Source: JAKFWF01 sp031374115 (GTDB lineage Bacteria; Pseudomonadota; Alphaproteobacteria; Rhizobiales; Hyphomicrobiaceae). Taken from it: a stretch of 64,000 bases of DNA. The stretch is taken from the NCBI GenBank assembly GCA_031374115.1, contig JANMNO010000027.1, forward strand, positions 1 through 64,000, in the 5' to 3' direction. Shown here piece by piece: positions 24,766-33,539 of this stretch (its first letter is position 1; the number at the start of each line of letters is the position of its first letter). Made by a program: the position numbers and the translations under genes. Below the pieces are notes generated by a model. It had not been told where the DNA came from and ran no database searches. It saw only the letters and a list, made by a program, of their open reading frames with translations.

Positions 24766-25884
24766 TCAGACCTCTCGGCTTTCGAAGTCGATGCGCGGAT
24801 CAACGAGCGTGTAAAGGAAGTCGGAGATCAAGTTCACGACGAGACCCATCAGCGAGAAGATGTACAGCGTCGCGAACACCACGGGGTAGTCGCGATTGAT
24901 CAGGCTCTCGAAGCTGAGCAGGCCTAGTCCATCGAGCGAGAAGATGGTCTCGATCAGCAGCGAACCGGCAAAGAACGAGTGGATGAAGGCTGCCGGGAAA
25001 CTCGCGATGACGAGCAGCATGGCGTTGCGAAAAACGTGGCCGTACAGCACTTGGCGCTCGCTCAAACCTTTAGCGCGCGCGGTCATCACATATTGCTTGC
25101 GGATTTCGTCGATGAACGAGTTCTTGGTCAGGAACGCGTTCGTGGTGAAGGCGCCGAGCGACATCGCGATCAGCGGCAGCACCAGATGCCAGGCGTAATC
25201 CTTGATTTTGCCGAACCATGATAGCTGGGCCCAGTTATCGCTCGTCAGTCCGCGCGACGGGAACCATTGGAAGAACGATCCGCCAGCGAAAACCACGAGC
25301 AGAAACACGGCGACCAAAAAACCTGGCACGGCATAACCGATGACGAGTGCGCCACTGGTCCAGGTGTCGAACTTCTCGCCGTCGTGCACGGCCTTGCGGA
25401 TGCCCAGCGGGATCGAGATCAGGTAGGTGAGCAGCGTCACCCAGATGCCGAGCGAAATCGAAACCGGCAGCTTTTCTTTCACCAGCTGGATCACGCTGAC
25501 ATCGCGGAAGTAGCTCTTTCCGAAGTCGAAGGTCGCGTAGTTCTTCATCAGTAGCCAGAACCGCTCGGGCGCTGGCTTGTCGAGGCCGAACTGCTTTTCG
25601 AGTGACTTGATGAACTCCGGATCGAGGCCTTGGGCGCCACGATACTTCGAGCCGGTATTGCTCGATGACGGCTGCGATGTCTGCTGCTGGTTCGATGTGC
25701 CAAGACCATCGCCTTGGCCACCGCTGATGCGTCCCGTTGCTGAGCTCTCGTTGCCAGACAATTGCGCAATGACGCGTTCGACCGGACCACCCGGCATGAA
25801 CTGCGTCACACCGAATGTGATCAGCATGATACCGATCAGTGTCGGAATGATGAGCAGCAGTCGCTTGATCAGATAGGCTGCCAT
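24766..25884 (-). CDS. yejB: Peptide ABC transporter permease
   Basis: From ATG 25884 the protein is 372 residues. It starts with the DppB-type first helix (AYLIKRLLLIIPTLIGIMLITFGVTQFMPGGPVE, quoted only by its ends: AYLIKR to GGPVE) and has a long YejB-specific loop with a Ser/Gln-rich stretch near residues 55-90, then LGIWVTLLTYLISIPLGI and the EAA-like loop YVMTARAKGLSERQVLYGHVF. It partners YejE. The gene starts 29 bases after the stop of the second yejA. Confidence 0.94.
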   Translation of the reverse strand: MAAYLIKRLLLIIPTLIGIMLITFGVTQFMPGGPVERVIAQLSGNESSATGRISGGQGDGLGTSNQQQTSQPSSSNTGSKYRGAQGLDPEFIKSLEKQFGLDKPAPERFWLLMKNYATFDFGKSYFRDVSVIQLVKEKLPVSISLGIWVTLLTYLISIPLGIRKAVHDGEKFDTWTSGALVIGYAVPGFLVAVFLLVVFAGGSFFQWFPSRGLTSDNWAQLSWFGKIKDYAWHLVLPLIAMSLGAFTTNAFLTKNSFIDEIRKQYVMTARAKGLSERQVLYGHVFRNAMLLVIASFPAAFIHSFFAGSLLIETIFSLDGLGLLSFESLINRDYPVVFATLYIFSLMGLVVNLISDFLYTLVDPRIDFESREV

Positions 25885-25913
25885 GCGGGCAAGGGTCCTC
25901 CAGCGCTTCGATC

Positions 25914-27734
25914 TCAGTTGGTCTTCAGCTTGGCGGCTTTTGCAGCGTCGATCCACCAGGTATCTTCGATGCCGCGGGCGAAGCGCGGTTTCACTGCTGG
26001 CCGATCGAATTTGTCCCAGTAGGCGACGTGGTGGGCAGCCTTATAATAGTGCGACACCCAGTAGTGGTTGGCGCGCAGGACCCGGTCTAATGCGCGAGCG
26101 GCAAAGTTGAGTTCGGCACGCGATTTCGACGTGATGACCTTGTCGATCATCGCATCGACGACAGGATTCTTGACGCCGGCTAGATTGCGACTGCCACTCA
26201 TGTCGGCGGTCTCCGAAGCAAAGATGCTCTTGAGTTCCGGCCCCGGCGTCAGGCTCATGACAAAACGCGTAGTGATGACATCGAAATCGAACTCTTTCAC
26301 CCGCCGTTGATACTGGGCTTCGTCGATGCGGCGCATGGTAGCGTTGATGCCGATGCGTTTGAGGTTCTCCGAATAAGGTCCGACAATCCGTTCCGACGAT
26401 GGATCGGTGATCAGAAACTCGATGTCGAGGCCCTCACCCTTATCGTTGACGCGACGCCCGTCTTTGACGATGTAGCCGGCAGCGGTGATGAGGGCATCGG
26501 CTTCGCGCAGCAACTTGCGATCCTTGCCCGATCCGTCGCTGACGGCAGGTACGTAGGGCTCGCCAAAGACTTCAGGCGATAGTTGCGCGCGAAATGGTTC
26601 GAGCAACGCTAGCTCTTCCGGCGACGGCTTGCCGACGGCTTTCATCTCGGAATTCTCGAAATAGCTGTGCGTTCGCTTGTACGCATTCGAGAAGATGTTG
26701 GCGTTGGTCCACTCATAGTCAAAGAGCAGATCGAGTGCGCGGCGCACGCGTACGTCGGCAAACTTCGAACGTCGTAAGTTCAGGAAGAACCCTTGGGTGC
26801 CGGACGGATTGTCGTCCGGCAATGTAACCTTCAGCATGCGGCCGTCTTTCACCGCGGCGATGTCGTAGGCGTTCAACCAGTCGCGTGCCGTGAACTCCTC
26901 GCGCAAGTCGTAGGCCCCGGCCTTGAAGCTTTCGAGGGCTGCCGTGCGATCGCGATAGTACTCGTAACGAATCTCGTCGAAGTTGTTGCGGCCCTTGTTG
27001 ACCGGCAAATCTTTCGCCCAATAATCCTCGCGGCGCTTATAGCTGACAAATGAGCCCTGCTTGAAATCGCCGATCTTGTAGGGGCCCGACCCGAGGATCG
27101 GTTCGAGTGAGCTTTCCTCAAAGTTGCGTGTCGCAAAGCTGGCGTTTGATAACACGGGTAAGCCCGCGACGAGTAATGGCAGGTCGCGTGTTTGGTCGCC
27201 CTTGAAGGTATAGCGCACGGTCGCCTGATCGACGGCTTCGGCGTTGACGATGTCGCGCATGGCGACGCGATACGAAGGGTGGCCTTTGGTCTTCAAGGTC
27301 TCGAATGTGAAGACGACATCGCTGGCGGTGACTTGTGTGCCGTCGGAAAACCTGGCCTCGGGGCGAAGCTTGAATGTCACCGATGAGCGGTCGGCGGCGA
27401 CATCGACGCTCGATGCGACTAGGCCGTACATAGAATCCGGTTCGTCCGAGGCGCGCGTCATTAGCGAGTCGTATGTGGCACCGAGCCCTTGTGCGGCGTC
27501 GCCCTTCAAGATGAAACCGTTGAAGCTGTCGAATGTCGTCAGCGCGGCAGTGCCGATGGTCGACAATCGCCCGGCTTTGGGTGCGTTTGGATTAACGTAG
27601 TCAAAGTGCTTGAAGTCCGCCGGATACTTCAGGTCGCCGAAGATCGAGAGGCCGTGACGGGGTTCGGTGTGGGCTGGCGCGATGACCGATAGCAGCGTCA
27701 CAAGCGCTGTAACCAACCCACCCACCCACGTCAT
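25914..27734 (-). CDS. yejA: Peptide ABC transporter substrate-binding protein, second yejA paralogue
   Basis: The mature protein (about 580 residues) is a family 5 extracellular solute-binding protein: HGLSIFGDLKYPADFKHFDYVNP, GSGPYKIGDFKQGSFVSYKR and SGTQGFFLNLRRSKFADVRVR match YejA. It captures peptides in the periplasm for YejBEF. I place the start at ATG 27734, giving a signal peptide ending near PAHT. However, the frame stays open for another 112 codons upstream through a repeat element to ATG 28070/28067, which has GGAGGTG in front and overlaps the first yejA stop. The repeat may supply the start codon and the first residues of the signal peptide, so the true start is uncertain. Confidence 0.88.
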   Translation of the reverse strand: MTWVGGLVTALVTLLSVIAPAHTEPRHGLSIFGDLKYPADFKHFDYVNPNAPKAGRLSTIGTAALTTFDSFNGFILKGDAAQGLGATYDSLMTRASDEPDSMYGLVASSVDVAADRSSVTFKLRPEARFSDGTQVTASDVVFTFETLKTKGHPSYRVAMRDIVNAEAVDQATVRYTFKGDQTRDLPLLVAGLPVLSNASFATRNFEESSLEPILGSGPYKIGDFKQGSFVSYKRREDYWAKDLPVNKGRNNFDEIRYEYYRDRTAALESFKAGAYDLREEFTARDWLNAYDIAAVKDGRMLKVTLPDDNPSGTQGFFLNLRRSKFADVRVRRALDLLFDYEWTNANIFSNAYKRTHSYFENSEMKAVGKPSPEELALLEPFRAQLSPEVFGEPYVPAVSDGSGKDRKLLREADALITAAGYIVKDGRRVNDKGEGLDIEFLITDPSSERIVGPYSENLKRIGINATMRRIDEAQYQRRVKEFDFDVITTRFVMSLTPGPELKSIFASETADMSGSRNLAGVKNPVVDAMIDKVITSKSRAELNFAARALDRVLRANHYWVSHYYKAAHHVAYWDKFDRPAVKPRFARGIEDTWWIDAAKAAKLKTN

Positions 27735-28069
27735 CCCAGGGCTTGTCCATGGATGCAACGGGTAGTCGCCCCATACCCCCGCTCTTTCCCTCAACGGGGG
27801 GGAGAGGGAAGGGCTCAGCTCTCTCAACCCGCGTTCCCGGCCAAGCGCGGCCCGGATCATGAGACGGAGCTTGGAGCCCTTTTCCGCGCGCGAGCCGGGA
27901 TCTTTAGGTGCCCCGCGGAGGCAGAGTGCCCGCCACAACCAGGTAAAGATCCCGGACAAGCCCGCCCTCGCCATCCAATTCCCCCGAACCATCTGTGCGG
28001 GCTTTCCGGGAACGCGTGGGTTAGACCGGGGACCCATCAGAAGAAAGTCTCGTTTGAGCCACTTCATCA
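27735..28069. repeat. Inverted-repeat element between the two yejA genes
   Basis: This 335-base gap looks like an inserted, rhizobial-style intergenic repeat. It has a perfect 12-base inverted repeat, CCGGGATCTTTA at 27895-27906 and TAAAGATCCCGG at 27944-27955, and an outer 10-base pair, GGGCTTGTCC at 27739-27748 and GGACAAGCCC at 27954-27963. The minus strand also has a C/T- and G-rich tract near 27,770-27,815. The minus frame is open through the whole element and joins yejA. No transposase is encoded, so it would be a non-autonomous (MITE-like) element moved by another enzyme; this is inference from its structure. Confidence 0.6.
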
Positions 28070-29932
28070 TCACCTCCCCCTTTCCGGTCCCAGTTTGGCG
28101 GCCGCTTCTTTATCGAACCACCAGACTTGTTGGAAGGATGTCGCCTGCGACGGCAGTTTCGCCGGGCGTCCGAACATGTTCCACGTTGCGACCCAATCGC
28201 TGGGATTATGCCACTGGGGGATCAGGATGTGGTGCCAGAGCAGAACACGATCGAGTGCTTTGGTGGCGGCAACCAAGTCGGCGCGGTCGGTCGCGAATAC
28301 CAAACGCTCGATAAGCTTATCAACGGCCGGGTTTTTCAAACCGCTCGTATTGTAGCTGCCGGGTTTTTCGGCAGCGGCCGAGCCCCAAAAGTCGCGTTGT
28401 TCATTGCCGGGCGAAGACGACTGCGGGAAATTATCAGTGATTATGTCGTAATCAAAATTCGTCTGACGGCGTTGATATTGCGAGCTATCGACGATGCGCA
28501 GGCTCGCCTTGACGCCCAGCTTTTGCAGATTCGATATGAACGGCAGAATGACGCGCTCAAAATCAGCCTGCTGTTCGAGAAACTCGACGGTCAACTGTTC
28601 GCCATTAGCGTTGGTGAGCGCGCCACCTTTCACGGTATAGCCGGCCTCGGCAAACAGTTTGGCCGCAGCCGACAGGTTCTGGCGAACGGCTTCGGGCGAG
28701 CCATGGACCGGGTTCTTATACTCGGTGGTAAACACCTCGGGCGGAACTTCCTTTTCTACCGCTTTCAGAATCTCGAGTTCGCGGCCGGTCGGCAGCCCAG
28801 TTGCCGCCAACTCGGAGTTGCCGAAAAAGCTATTGGTTCTCTTGTACTGTCCAAAGAAAAGGTTCTGGTTTGCAAACTCGAAATCCATCGCCAGGTTGAA
28901 GGCTTTCCTAACGCGCGGATCTTGGAACTGTTTGCGGCGCAGATTTAAGACGAAGCCCTGCATTGGAGCCAACCGCTTGAGTGCGATCTCTTCCTTCTTC
29001 AACCGGCCTTGCTTCATCGCATCGAAATCGAAACGTGTCGCCCAATCCTTGGCGCTGTTTTCGCGCCAGAAATCGACTTGGCCGACTTTGAATGCTTCGA
29101 ACGCCGGCGTCTTGTCGAGGTAATAGGTGATACGCAATTCGTCGAAGTTCCATTGTCCTTTCGAGACCGGCAAATCCTTCGCCCACCAGTCGGTAACGCG
29201 TTCGTAGACGATCCTTTTACCAGCCTCGAAGGCTTTGATCTTGTACGGCCCTGAGCCGAGTGGAATTTCCAGCGAAGACTTGTCGAGGTCGCGCGCCTCA
29301 CCATTCCCGTCTTTGGCGTCCCAGTAATGCTTGGGGAGAATGTTCAGCTGGCCGACGATCGTTGGCAACTCGCGGTTACCTTTCTCGTCGAACGTAAATG
29401 TCACGTCGCGATCGCCGGACTTCTCCGCTTTCACCACGTTCTTGTAATAGGCGGCCTGGCGTGGGTTGGCCTTCTTGAGAGCGTCGATCGAAAAGATCAC
29501 ATCTTCGACGGTGATCGGTTTGCCGTCATGAAAGCGCGCATTCGCGCGCAGGTGGAATGTGGCGGACGAAAAATCTTCAGCGTACGACACCCACTCGCAC
29601 ACGAGGCAATACTCCGCCGAGGGCTCGTCGGGACTGGAGGCCATCAGACTGTCAAAGATGGTCGCGAGGCCGGCTGCCGGTCGTCCCTTGATGCTGAAAG
29701 CGTTCAGGCTGTCGAAACCGCCTAGCGTCCACAGCCGGACCACGCCGCCTTTAGGCGCATCTGGGTTCACCCAATCGAAATGCTTGAAGCCGGCGGGAAA
29801 TCTCACGTCGCCGACGAGCGACAGTGCGTGGTGCTTTTGATCCGCTGCTTGGACGGACGCGCTCGCAGCGCCTGCAACAAGGCTGCCGACAACAAACGCG
29901 CGAGCAACGTTGAGTGGATAACGAGCGAGCAT
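28070..29932 (-). CDS. yejA: Peptide ABC transporter substrate-binding protein, first yejA paralogue
   Basis: The 620-residue protein has a signal peptide (ARAFVVGSLVAGAASASVQA) and the family 5 solute-binding fold with YejA-type motifs: ALSLVGDVRFPAGFKHFDWVNPD, GSGPYKIKAFEAGKRIVYERV and MQGFVLNLRRKQFQDPRVRKAF. It is the first gene of the yej operon. It is clearly homologous to the second yejA along the whole length but diverged, so the pair is an old duplication and may bind different peptides. Its stop overlaps the GTGATGATG cluster that could start the downstream frame. Confidence 0.93.
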   Translation of the reverse strand: MLARYPLNVARAFVVGSLVAGAASASVQAADQKHHALSLVGDVRFPAGFKHFDWVNPDAPKGGVVRLWTLGGFDSLNAFSIKGRPAAGLATIFDSLMASSPDEPSAEYCLVCEWVSYAEDFSSATFHLRANARFHDGKPITVEDVIFSIDALKKANPRQAAYYKNVVKAEKSGDRDVTFTFDEKGNRELPTIVGQLNILPKHYWDAKDGNGEARDLDKSSLEIPLGSGPYKIKAFEAGKRIVYERVTDWWAKDLPVSKGQWNFDELRITYYLDKTPAFEAFKVGQVDFWRENSAKDWATRFDFDAMKQGRLKKEEIALKRLAPMQGFVLNLRRKQFQDPRVRKAFNLAMDFEFANQNLFFGQYKRTNSFFGNSELAATGLPTGRELEILKAVEKEVPPEVFTTEYKNPVHGSPEAVRQNLSAAAKLFAEAGYTVKGGALTNANGEQLTVEFLEQQADFERVILPFISNLQKLGVKASLRIVDSSQYQRRQTNFDYDIITDNFPQSSSPGNEQRDFWGSAAAEKPGSYNTSGLKNPAVDKLIERLVFATDRADLVAATKALDRVLLWHHILIPQWHNPSDWVATWNMFGRPAKLPSQATSFQQVWWFDKEAAAKLGPERGR

Positions 29933-29999
29933 GACAGCACAACTCCTGCAGTGACTTCGGCCGGTTCAACGCCTATATGCCATGAGCCAAGCAATACGA

Positions 30000-30021
30000 C
30001 CCCGCCAATTTCTTGGCGGGG
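30000..30021 (-). terminator. Hairpin downstream of the cytochrome c gene
   Basis: A perfect nine-base stem, CCCCGCCAA (30000-30008) and TTGGCGGGG (30013-30021), with a four-base loop lies 47 bases beyond the cytochrome c stop and about 70 bases before yejA. On the minus strand it is followed by TCGTATTGC, which is not a strong U tract, so it may terminate weakly or protect the upstream mRNA end. Confidence 0.55.
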
Positions 30022-30068
30022 CCGGTTAAATTCTTGTCATCTTCGATACTCGGGCGCATTTGCCGCCA

Positions 30069-30617
30069 TTACTTGGGAAGCGGCGCGGGCGTGTCGCCGA
30101 GCGTGCCAATGTAGACCATCAGATCAGCCAATTCGCCTGGGTCCTTGATGCCGGCAAAGGCCATCTTATTGCCCGGCACAGCGGCGGCGGGTGCATTGAT
30201 ATAAGGAATGAGGCTATCCCACGTCCATTCGCCGCCCTTGGCTTTCAAGGCTCCGGAGTAGTTGAACCCTTCAAGCTGAGCAACTTTGCGACCGACCACT
30301 CCCCATAAATTGGGACCGGTGCCGTTCTTGCCGCCTTTATCTGGCGTGTGACAGGTCATGCACTTCTTAAAAGCCGCCGCGCCGGAATCGACGGATGCCT
30401 TGGTCATCAGCTCGGCGACCTTCGGCATCGTGACTCCGCTCTCTGCCGCTACGCCGGCCGCTGCAGTCTTCGTCGCAGCGGGCGTTGGCAGGGCGTAACC
30501 GACGACCTGGGACTGGTGGCTGTTCCTATAAATGTCGATCAGAGTGGCGCTGCCGAATATCACCAACAAGGCGGACAACACCGCCATCGCGGCCCAATTC
30601 AATTCATCGCTGTTCAT
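30069..30617 (-). CDS. Membrane-anchored class I cytochrome c (CycM-like)
   Basis: From ATG 30617 the protein is 182 residues. One N-terminal helix (about 11-29, MAVLSALLVIFGSATLIDIY) anchors it in the membrane, followed by an Ala/Thr-rich linker and a class I cytochrome c domain with the heme-binding CMTCH and the likely axial methionine in PGNKMAFAG. The layout matches CycM/cytochrome c552 of alphaproteobacteria, which carries electrons from the bc1 complex to an aa3-type oxidase. Downstream is a stem-loop; upstream is a good promoter candidate and the divergent kdsB. Confidence 0.9.
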   Translation of the reverse strand: MNSDELNWAAMAVLSALLVIFGSATLIDIYRNSHQSQVVGYALPTPAATKTAAAGVAAESGVTMPKVAELMTKASVDSGAAAFKKCMTCHTPDKGGKNGTGPNLWGVVGRKVAQLEGFNYSGALKAKGGEWTWDSLIPYINAPAAAVPGNKMAFAGIKDPGELADLMVYIGTLGDTPAPLPK

Positions 30618-30661
30618 GAGCGTCACTTCCCCAGTAGGCAAACATAAAGCAATCGAGCGGG

Positions 30662-30689
30662 ACTATAGAAATTCTCGTTCTGCTTGCAA
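30662..30689 (-). promoter_or_regulatory. Candidate sigma-70 promoter for the cytochrome c gene
   Basis: Read on the minus strand, TTGCAA (30689-30684) and TATAGT (30667-30662) are separated by 16 bases. This is close to the -35 and -10 consensus and points to the cytochrome c gene, whose start lies 45 bases further downstream. It is a motif match only. Confidence 0.45.
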
Positions 30690-30777
30690 CCAGCCTTGGA
30701 CCACTTCTAAGTGCGTGGATGCGAGACGAATTGTCACTCACTCATCCCAATAGAGCGAATTGTAGCCGGAAAATCTA

Positions 30778-31521
30778 ATGAAGAATGCTTTGGTGATCGT
30801 ACCCGCCCGCATGCAAGCGACGAGATTGCCGGGCAAACCGATGGCGGATATCCATGGCGAGCCGATGATCGTCCATGTTTGGCGCCGTGCCGTACAATCA
30901 GGTGTAGGGCGCGTTGTTGTGGCAACTGATAGTGATGTGATCGTTCAAGCCATCGCTATGGCGGGCGGTGAAGCGGTGATGACGCGCGCCGACCACGCAT
31001 CCGGTTCGGATCGCGTATTCGAGACGGTGCAAAAAGTCGACCCCAAGGGCCAAGCAGCGATCGTGATCAACCTGCAGGGCGACTTGCCGACGCTCGATCC
31101 GTGGTTGGTCGAGGCGTGCGCGGCGCCTTTGAACGACCCCGAAACTGACATCGCGACCATCGCATCGCAGATTACCGATGAGGCCGAGAAGACCGCGTCG
31201 AGCGTGGTGAAAGTCATCGGCACGCCGCTAACAGCCAAGCGGCTGCGCGCTCTCTATTTCACGCGTGCCACCGCCCCGTGGGGAGAAGGGCCACTCTATC
31301 ATCACATCGGCATTTATGCCTATCGGCGCGCGGCCTTGGAGCGCTTCGTGTCGTTGCCGCCCTCGCCATTGGAGATGCGCGAGAAACTCGAGCAGCTACG
31401 GGCATTGGAGGCCGGCATGCGGATTGATGTTGCGCTCGTTGACACGGTTCCGCTCGGTGTCGATACTCCACACGATCTCGAACGCGCGCGCCAGATGCTG
31501 GCTTCAGGTGCCTTGACCTGA
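30778..31521 (+). CDS. kdsB: 3-deoxy-manno-octulosonate cytidylyltransferase
   Basis: KdsB activates Kdo with CTP to CMP-Kdo for lipopolysaccharide core synthesis in the cytoplasm. The 247-residue protein has the nucleotide-binding VIVPARMQATRLPGKP, the VATDSD and NLQGDLP motifs (the second normally reads NVQGDEP, so the Glu is Leu here), and FTRATAP/YHHIGIYAYRRAAL near the sugar site. Length is typical. The start at ATG 30778 is at the family's usual position. It is divergent from the cytochrome c gene and followed, 61 bases on, by pheA. Confidence 0.95.
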   Translation: MKNALVIVPARMQATRLPGKPMADIHGEPMIVHVWRRAVQSGVGRVVVATDSDVIVQAIAMAGGEAVMTRADHASGSDRVFETVQKVDPKGQAAIVINLQGDLPTLDPWLVEACAAPLNDPETDIATIASQITDEAEKTASSVVKVIGTPLTAKRLRALYFTRATAPWGEGPLYHHIGIYAYRRAALERFVSLPPSPLEMREKLEQLRALEAGMRIDVALVDTVPLGVDTPHDLERARQMLASGALT

Positions 31522-31582
31522 AGACTAAAATTCTCCCGTCGCATGTGCCTTCATTCCAGACACTGAAAGTCGCAAACAGACC

Positions 31583-32479
31583 ATGCCTTCGACCACATCG
31601 CGCGCAACGAAACAGCCAAAGCAGGCCACAGGCTCAAGGCTGATCTCCTACCAGGGGGAGGCCGGCGCCAACTCGCAGATCGCCTGCAGCCAGATGTTTC
31701 CCGATTTCGAGCCGGTGCCGTGCCCAACGTTCGAGGATGCGATCGCGGCCGTGAAGTCGGGTGAGGCGCGGTATGCGATGATCCCGATCGAAAACTCGGT
31801 CGCCGGGCGCGTCGCCGACATCCATCATCTGCTGCCCAATGCCGGGCTGTACATCGTCGCGGAGCATTTCCTGCCGATCCGCTTCCAATTGATGGCCCTG
31901 AAGGGCGCGACGTTGAGCGGTATTAAGGACGTCTATAGCCATGTGCATGCGCTGGGCCAGTGCCGCCGCATCATGCGCAAGCTCGGCCTCAAAGCTCATG
32001 TTGCCGGTGACACGGCAGGTGCCGCGCGGCAAGTGTCAGAGTGGGGCGACAGGACCAAGGCCGCGCTGGCGCCGCGGCTGGCGGCCAGCGTCTACAACCT
32101 CGAGATCCTCGCCGAGGATGTCGAGGATGAAGCGCACAACACCACGCGTTTCGTCGTGCTGTCGGCAACACCTGACGACGCAAAGCCCGGCAATGGCGAC
32201 GTCATCACTACATTCTTGTTCAGGGTCCGCAACGTGCCCGCAGCGCTCTACAAAGCGATGGGCGGCTTTGCGACCAACGGTGTCAACATGACGAAGCTCG
32301 AGTCCTATCAGACCGACGGTAGCTTTACCGCGACGGTGTTCTACGCCGATATCGAGGGCCATCCGGCCGACCGCAACGTGCAACTCGCGATGGAGGAGCT
32401 GTCGTTCTTCTCGAGCGAGCTGAAGATATTCGGCACCTATCCCGCAAGCGAGTTCCGGAACGCGAAGGCTGGAACGTAA
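31583..32479 (+). CDS. pheA: Prephenate dehydratase
   Basis: The 298-residue protein lacks a chorismate mutase domain and is the monofunctional form. It has a prephenate dehydratase domain (ISYQGEAGANSQIA, MIPIENSVAGRV, and the catalytic Thr in EAHNTTRFVVL) and a C-terminal ACT domain (about 205-280) with GFATNGVNMTKLESYQ, where phenylalanine binds to inhibit. It converts prephenate to phenylpyruvate in phenylalanine synthesis. It converges with nudC, 17 bases apart. Confidence 0.95.
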   Translation: MPSTTSRATKQPKQATGSRLISYQGEAGANSQIACSQMFPDFEPVPCPTFEDAIAAVKSGEARYAMIPIENSVAGRVADIHHLLPNAGLYIVAEHFLPIRFQLMALKGATLSGIKDVYSHVHALGQCRRIMRKLGLKAHVAGDTAGAARQVSEWGDRTKAALAPRLAASVYNLEILAEDVEDEAHNTTRFVVLSATPDDAKPGNGDVITTFLFRVRNVPAALYKAMGGFATNGVNMTKLESYQTDGSFTATVFYADIEGHPADRNVQLAMEELSFFSSELKIFGTYPASEFRNAKAGT

Positions 32480-32496
32480 GTTGCGTTCTGTCCGCG

Positions 32497-33444
32497 CTAC
32501 TTCCACCAGCCGTCGACGAAGGCTTGGATGAGGGCGCGGGCGATGGCTTGCTGGCCGGGGACCCAGTAGTTGCCGGGGTGACGCTTCTCGAGCATTAGCC
32601 GGATTTCGTCCTTACTGAACCAGCGGGCCTCCTCGATCTCGTTGGGGTCAATCTTGATTTCGGTGGTCGTCGCCATGCCGAGCGCACCCAGCATCAGCGA
32701 ATGCGGGAACGGCCACGGCTGGCACGAGTGATAACGAACCTCGTCCACTTCGAGTCCGGCTTCCTCGAAGATCTCGCGGCGCACCGCATGTTCCAAATCT
32801 TCGCCCGGTTCGATGAAGCCGGCAAGGGTCGAGTACATGCGCGGCTCTTTCTGGAACCGGGCTTCGTGGCCGAGCAGGCAACGCTCGCCGTCGGTCACCA
32901 GCATGATGACGACGGGATCGGTGCGGGGAAAGTGCTCCTGCCCGCAGGCCCAGCATTTGCGCTTCCAGCCGCCATCCTTGATCATCGTCGTGCCACCGCA
33001 GCGGCCGCAACAGTGCGTGCTTTCGTGCCAGTGGGTGAGCGACTTCGCCTGGCCGATCAGCGACACGTCGTCCGCACTCATGATGCCCTGCATGGCGAGC
33101 GTTCGCAGGTCGACCAGCGGCCGCATCATGCTCGCGCCACCCGGCGCGTTTTTGGCCCGATGCTCGGTTACCGCGATGGCGAAGTGCCCGGCACCGGTGG
33201 CGCGGTCGACACCGAGAAACAGCGCATCGGCGGTTGGCAGCCCGAGGTTCTGCAATTCTTCCTGCTTGAACCAGCGGATGTGGGCAATTGATTTTGCTTC
33301 GTTGGAAATGATCACCGGTTTAGCGTCGGCCAGCACCAGGAATCGAGCATTAGGGGCGTTGCGAAGACCGGTCAGATAGGCCTCGTCGCTTCGTTTCAGC
33401 CCAACGCGGTCGAGTACGGTTGTCGTCCGCAGTGTCGGTATCAT
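32497..33444 (-). CDS. nudC: NAD(+) diphosphatase (Nudix)
   Basis: From ATG 33444 the protein is 315 residues: an N-terminal NUDIX-like domain, a zinc ribbon with two Cys pairs (CCGRCG and CWACG), and a Nudix box GFIEPGEDLEHAVRREIFEEAG followed within this family by the SQPWPFPHSLM motif that marks NADH/NAD pyrophosphatases. The product hydrolyses NAD(H) to NMN(H) and AMP and may remove NAD caps from RNA. The start at 33444 avoids an upstream in-frame start at 33489 that has no family match. Confidence 0.93.
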   Translation of the reverse strand: MIPTLRTTTVLDRVGLKRSDEAYLTGLRNAPNARFLVLADAKPVIISNEAKSIAHIRWFKQEELQNLGLPTADALFLGVDRATGAGHFAIAVTEHRAKNAPGGASMMRPLVDLRTLAMQGIMSADDVSLIGQAKSLTHWHESTHCCGRCGGTTMIKDGGWKRKCWACGQEHFPRTDPVVIMLVTDGERCLLGHEARFQKEPRMYSTLAGFIEPGEDLEHAVRREIFEEAGLEVDEVRYHSCQPWPFPHSLMLGALGMATTTEIKIDPNEIEEARWFSKDEIRLMLEKRHPGNYWVPGQQAIARALIQAFVDGWWK

Positions 33445-33539
33445 TGGGCTGCCCCCTTCGCGCGCAGATGTCTTGGCGCCACAGAGCACAATCGACCCGC
33501 TATCTGCAACCGGGAGACTAATCGCCTGCTATGCGTCGT

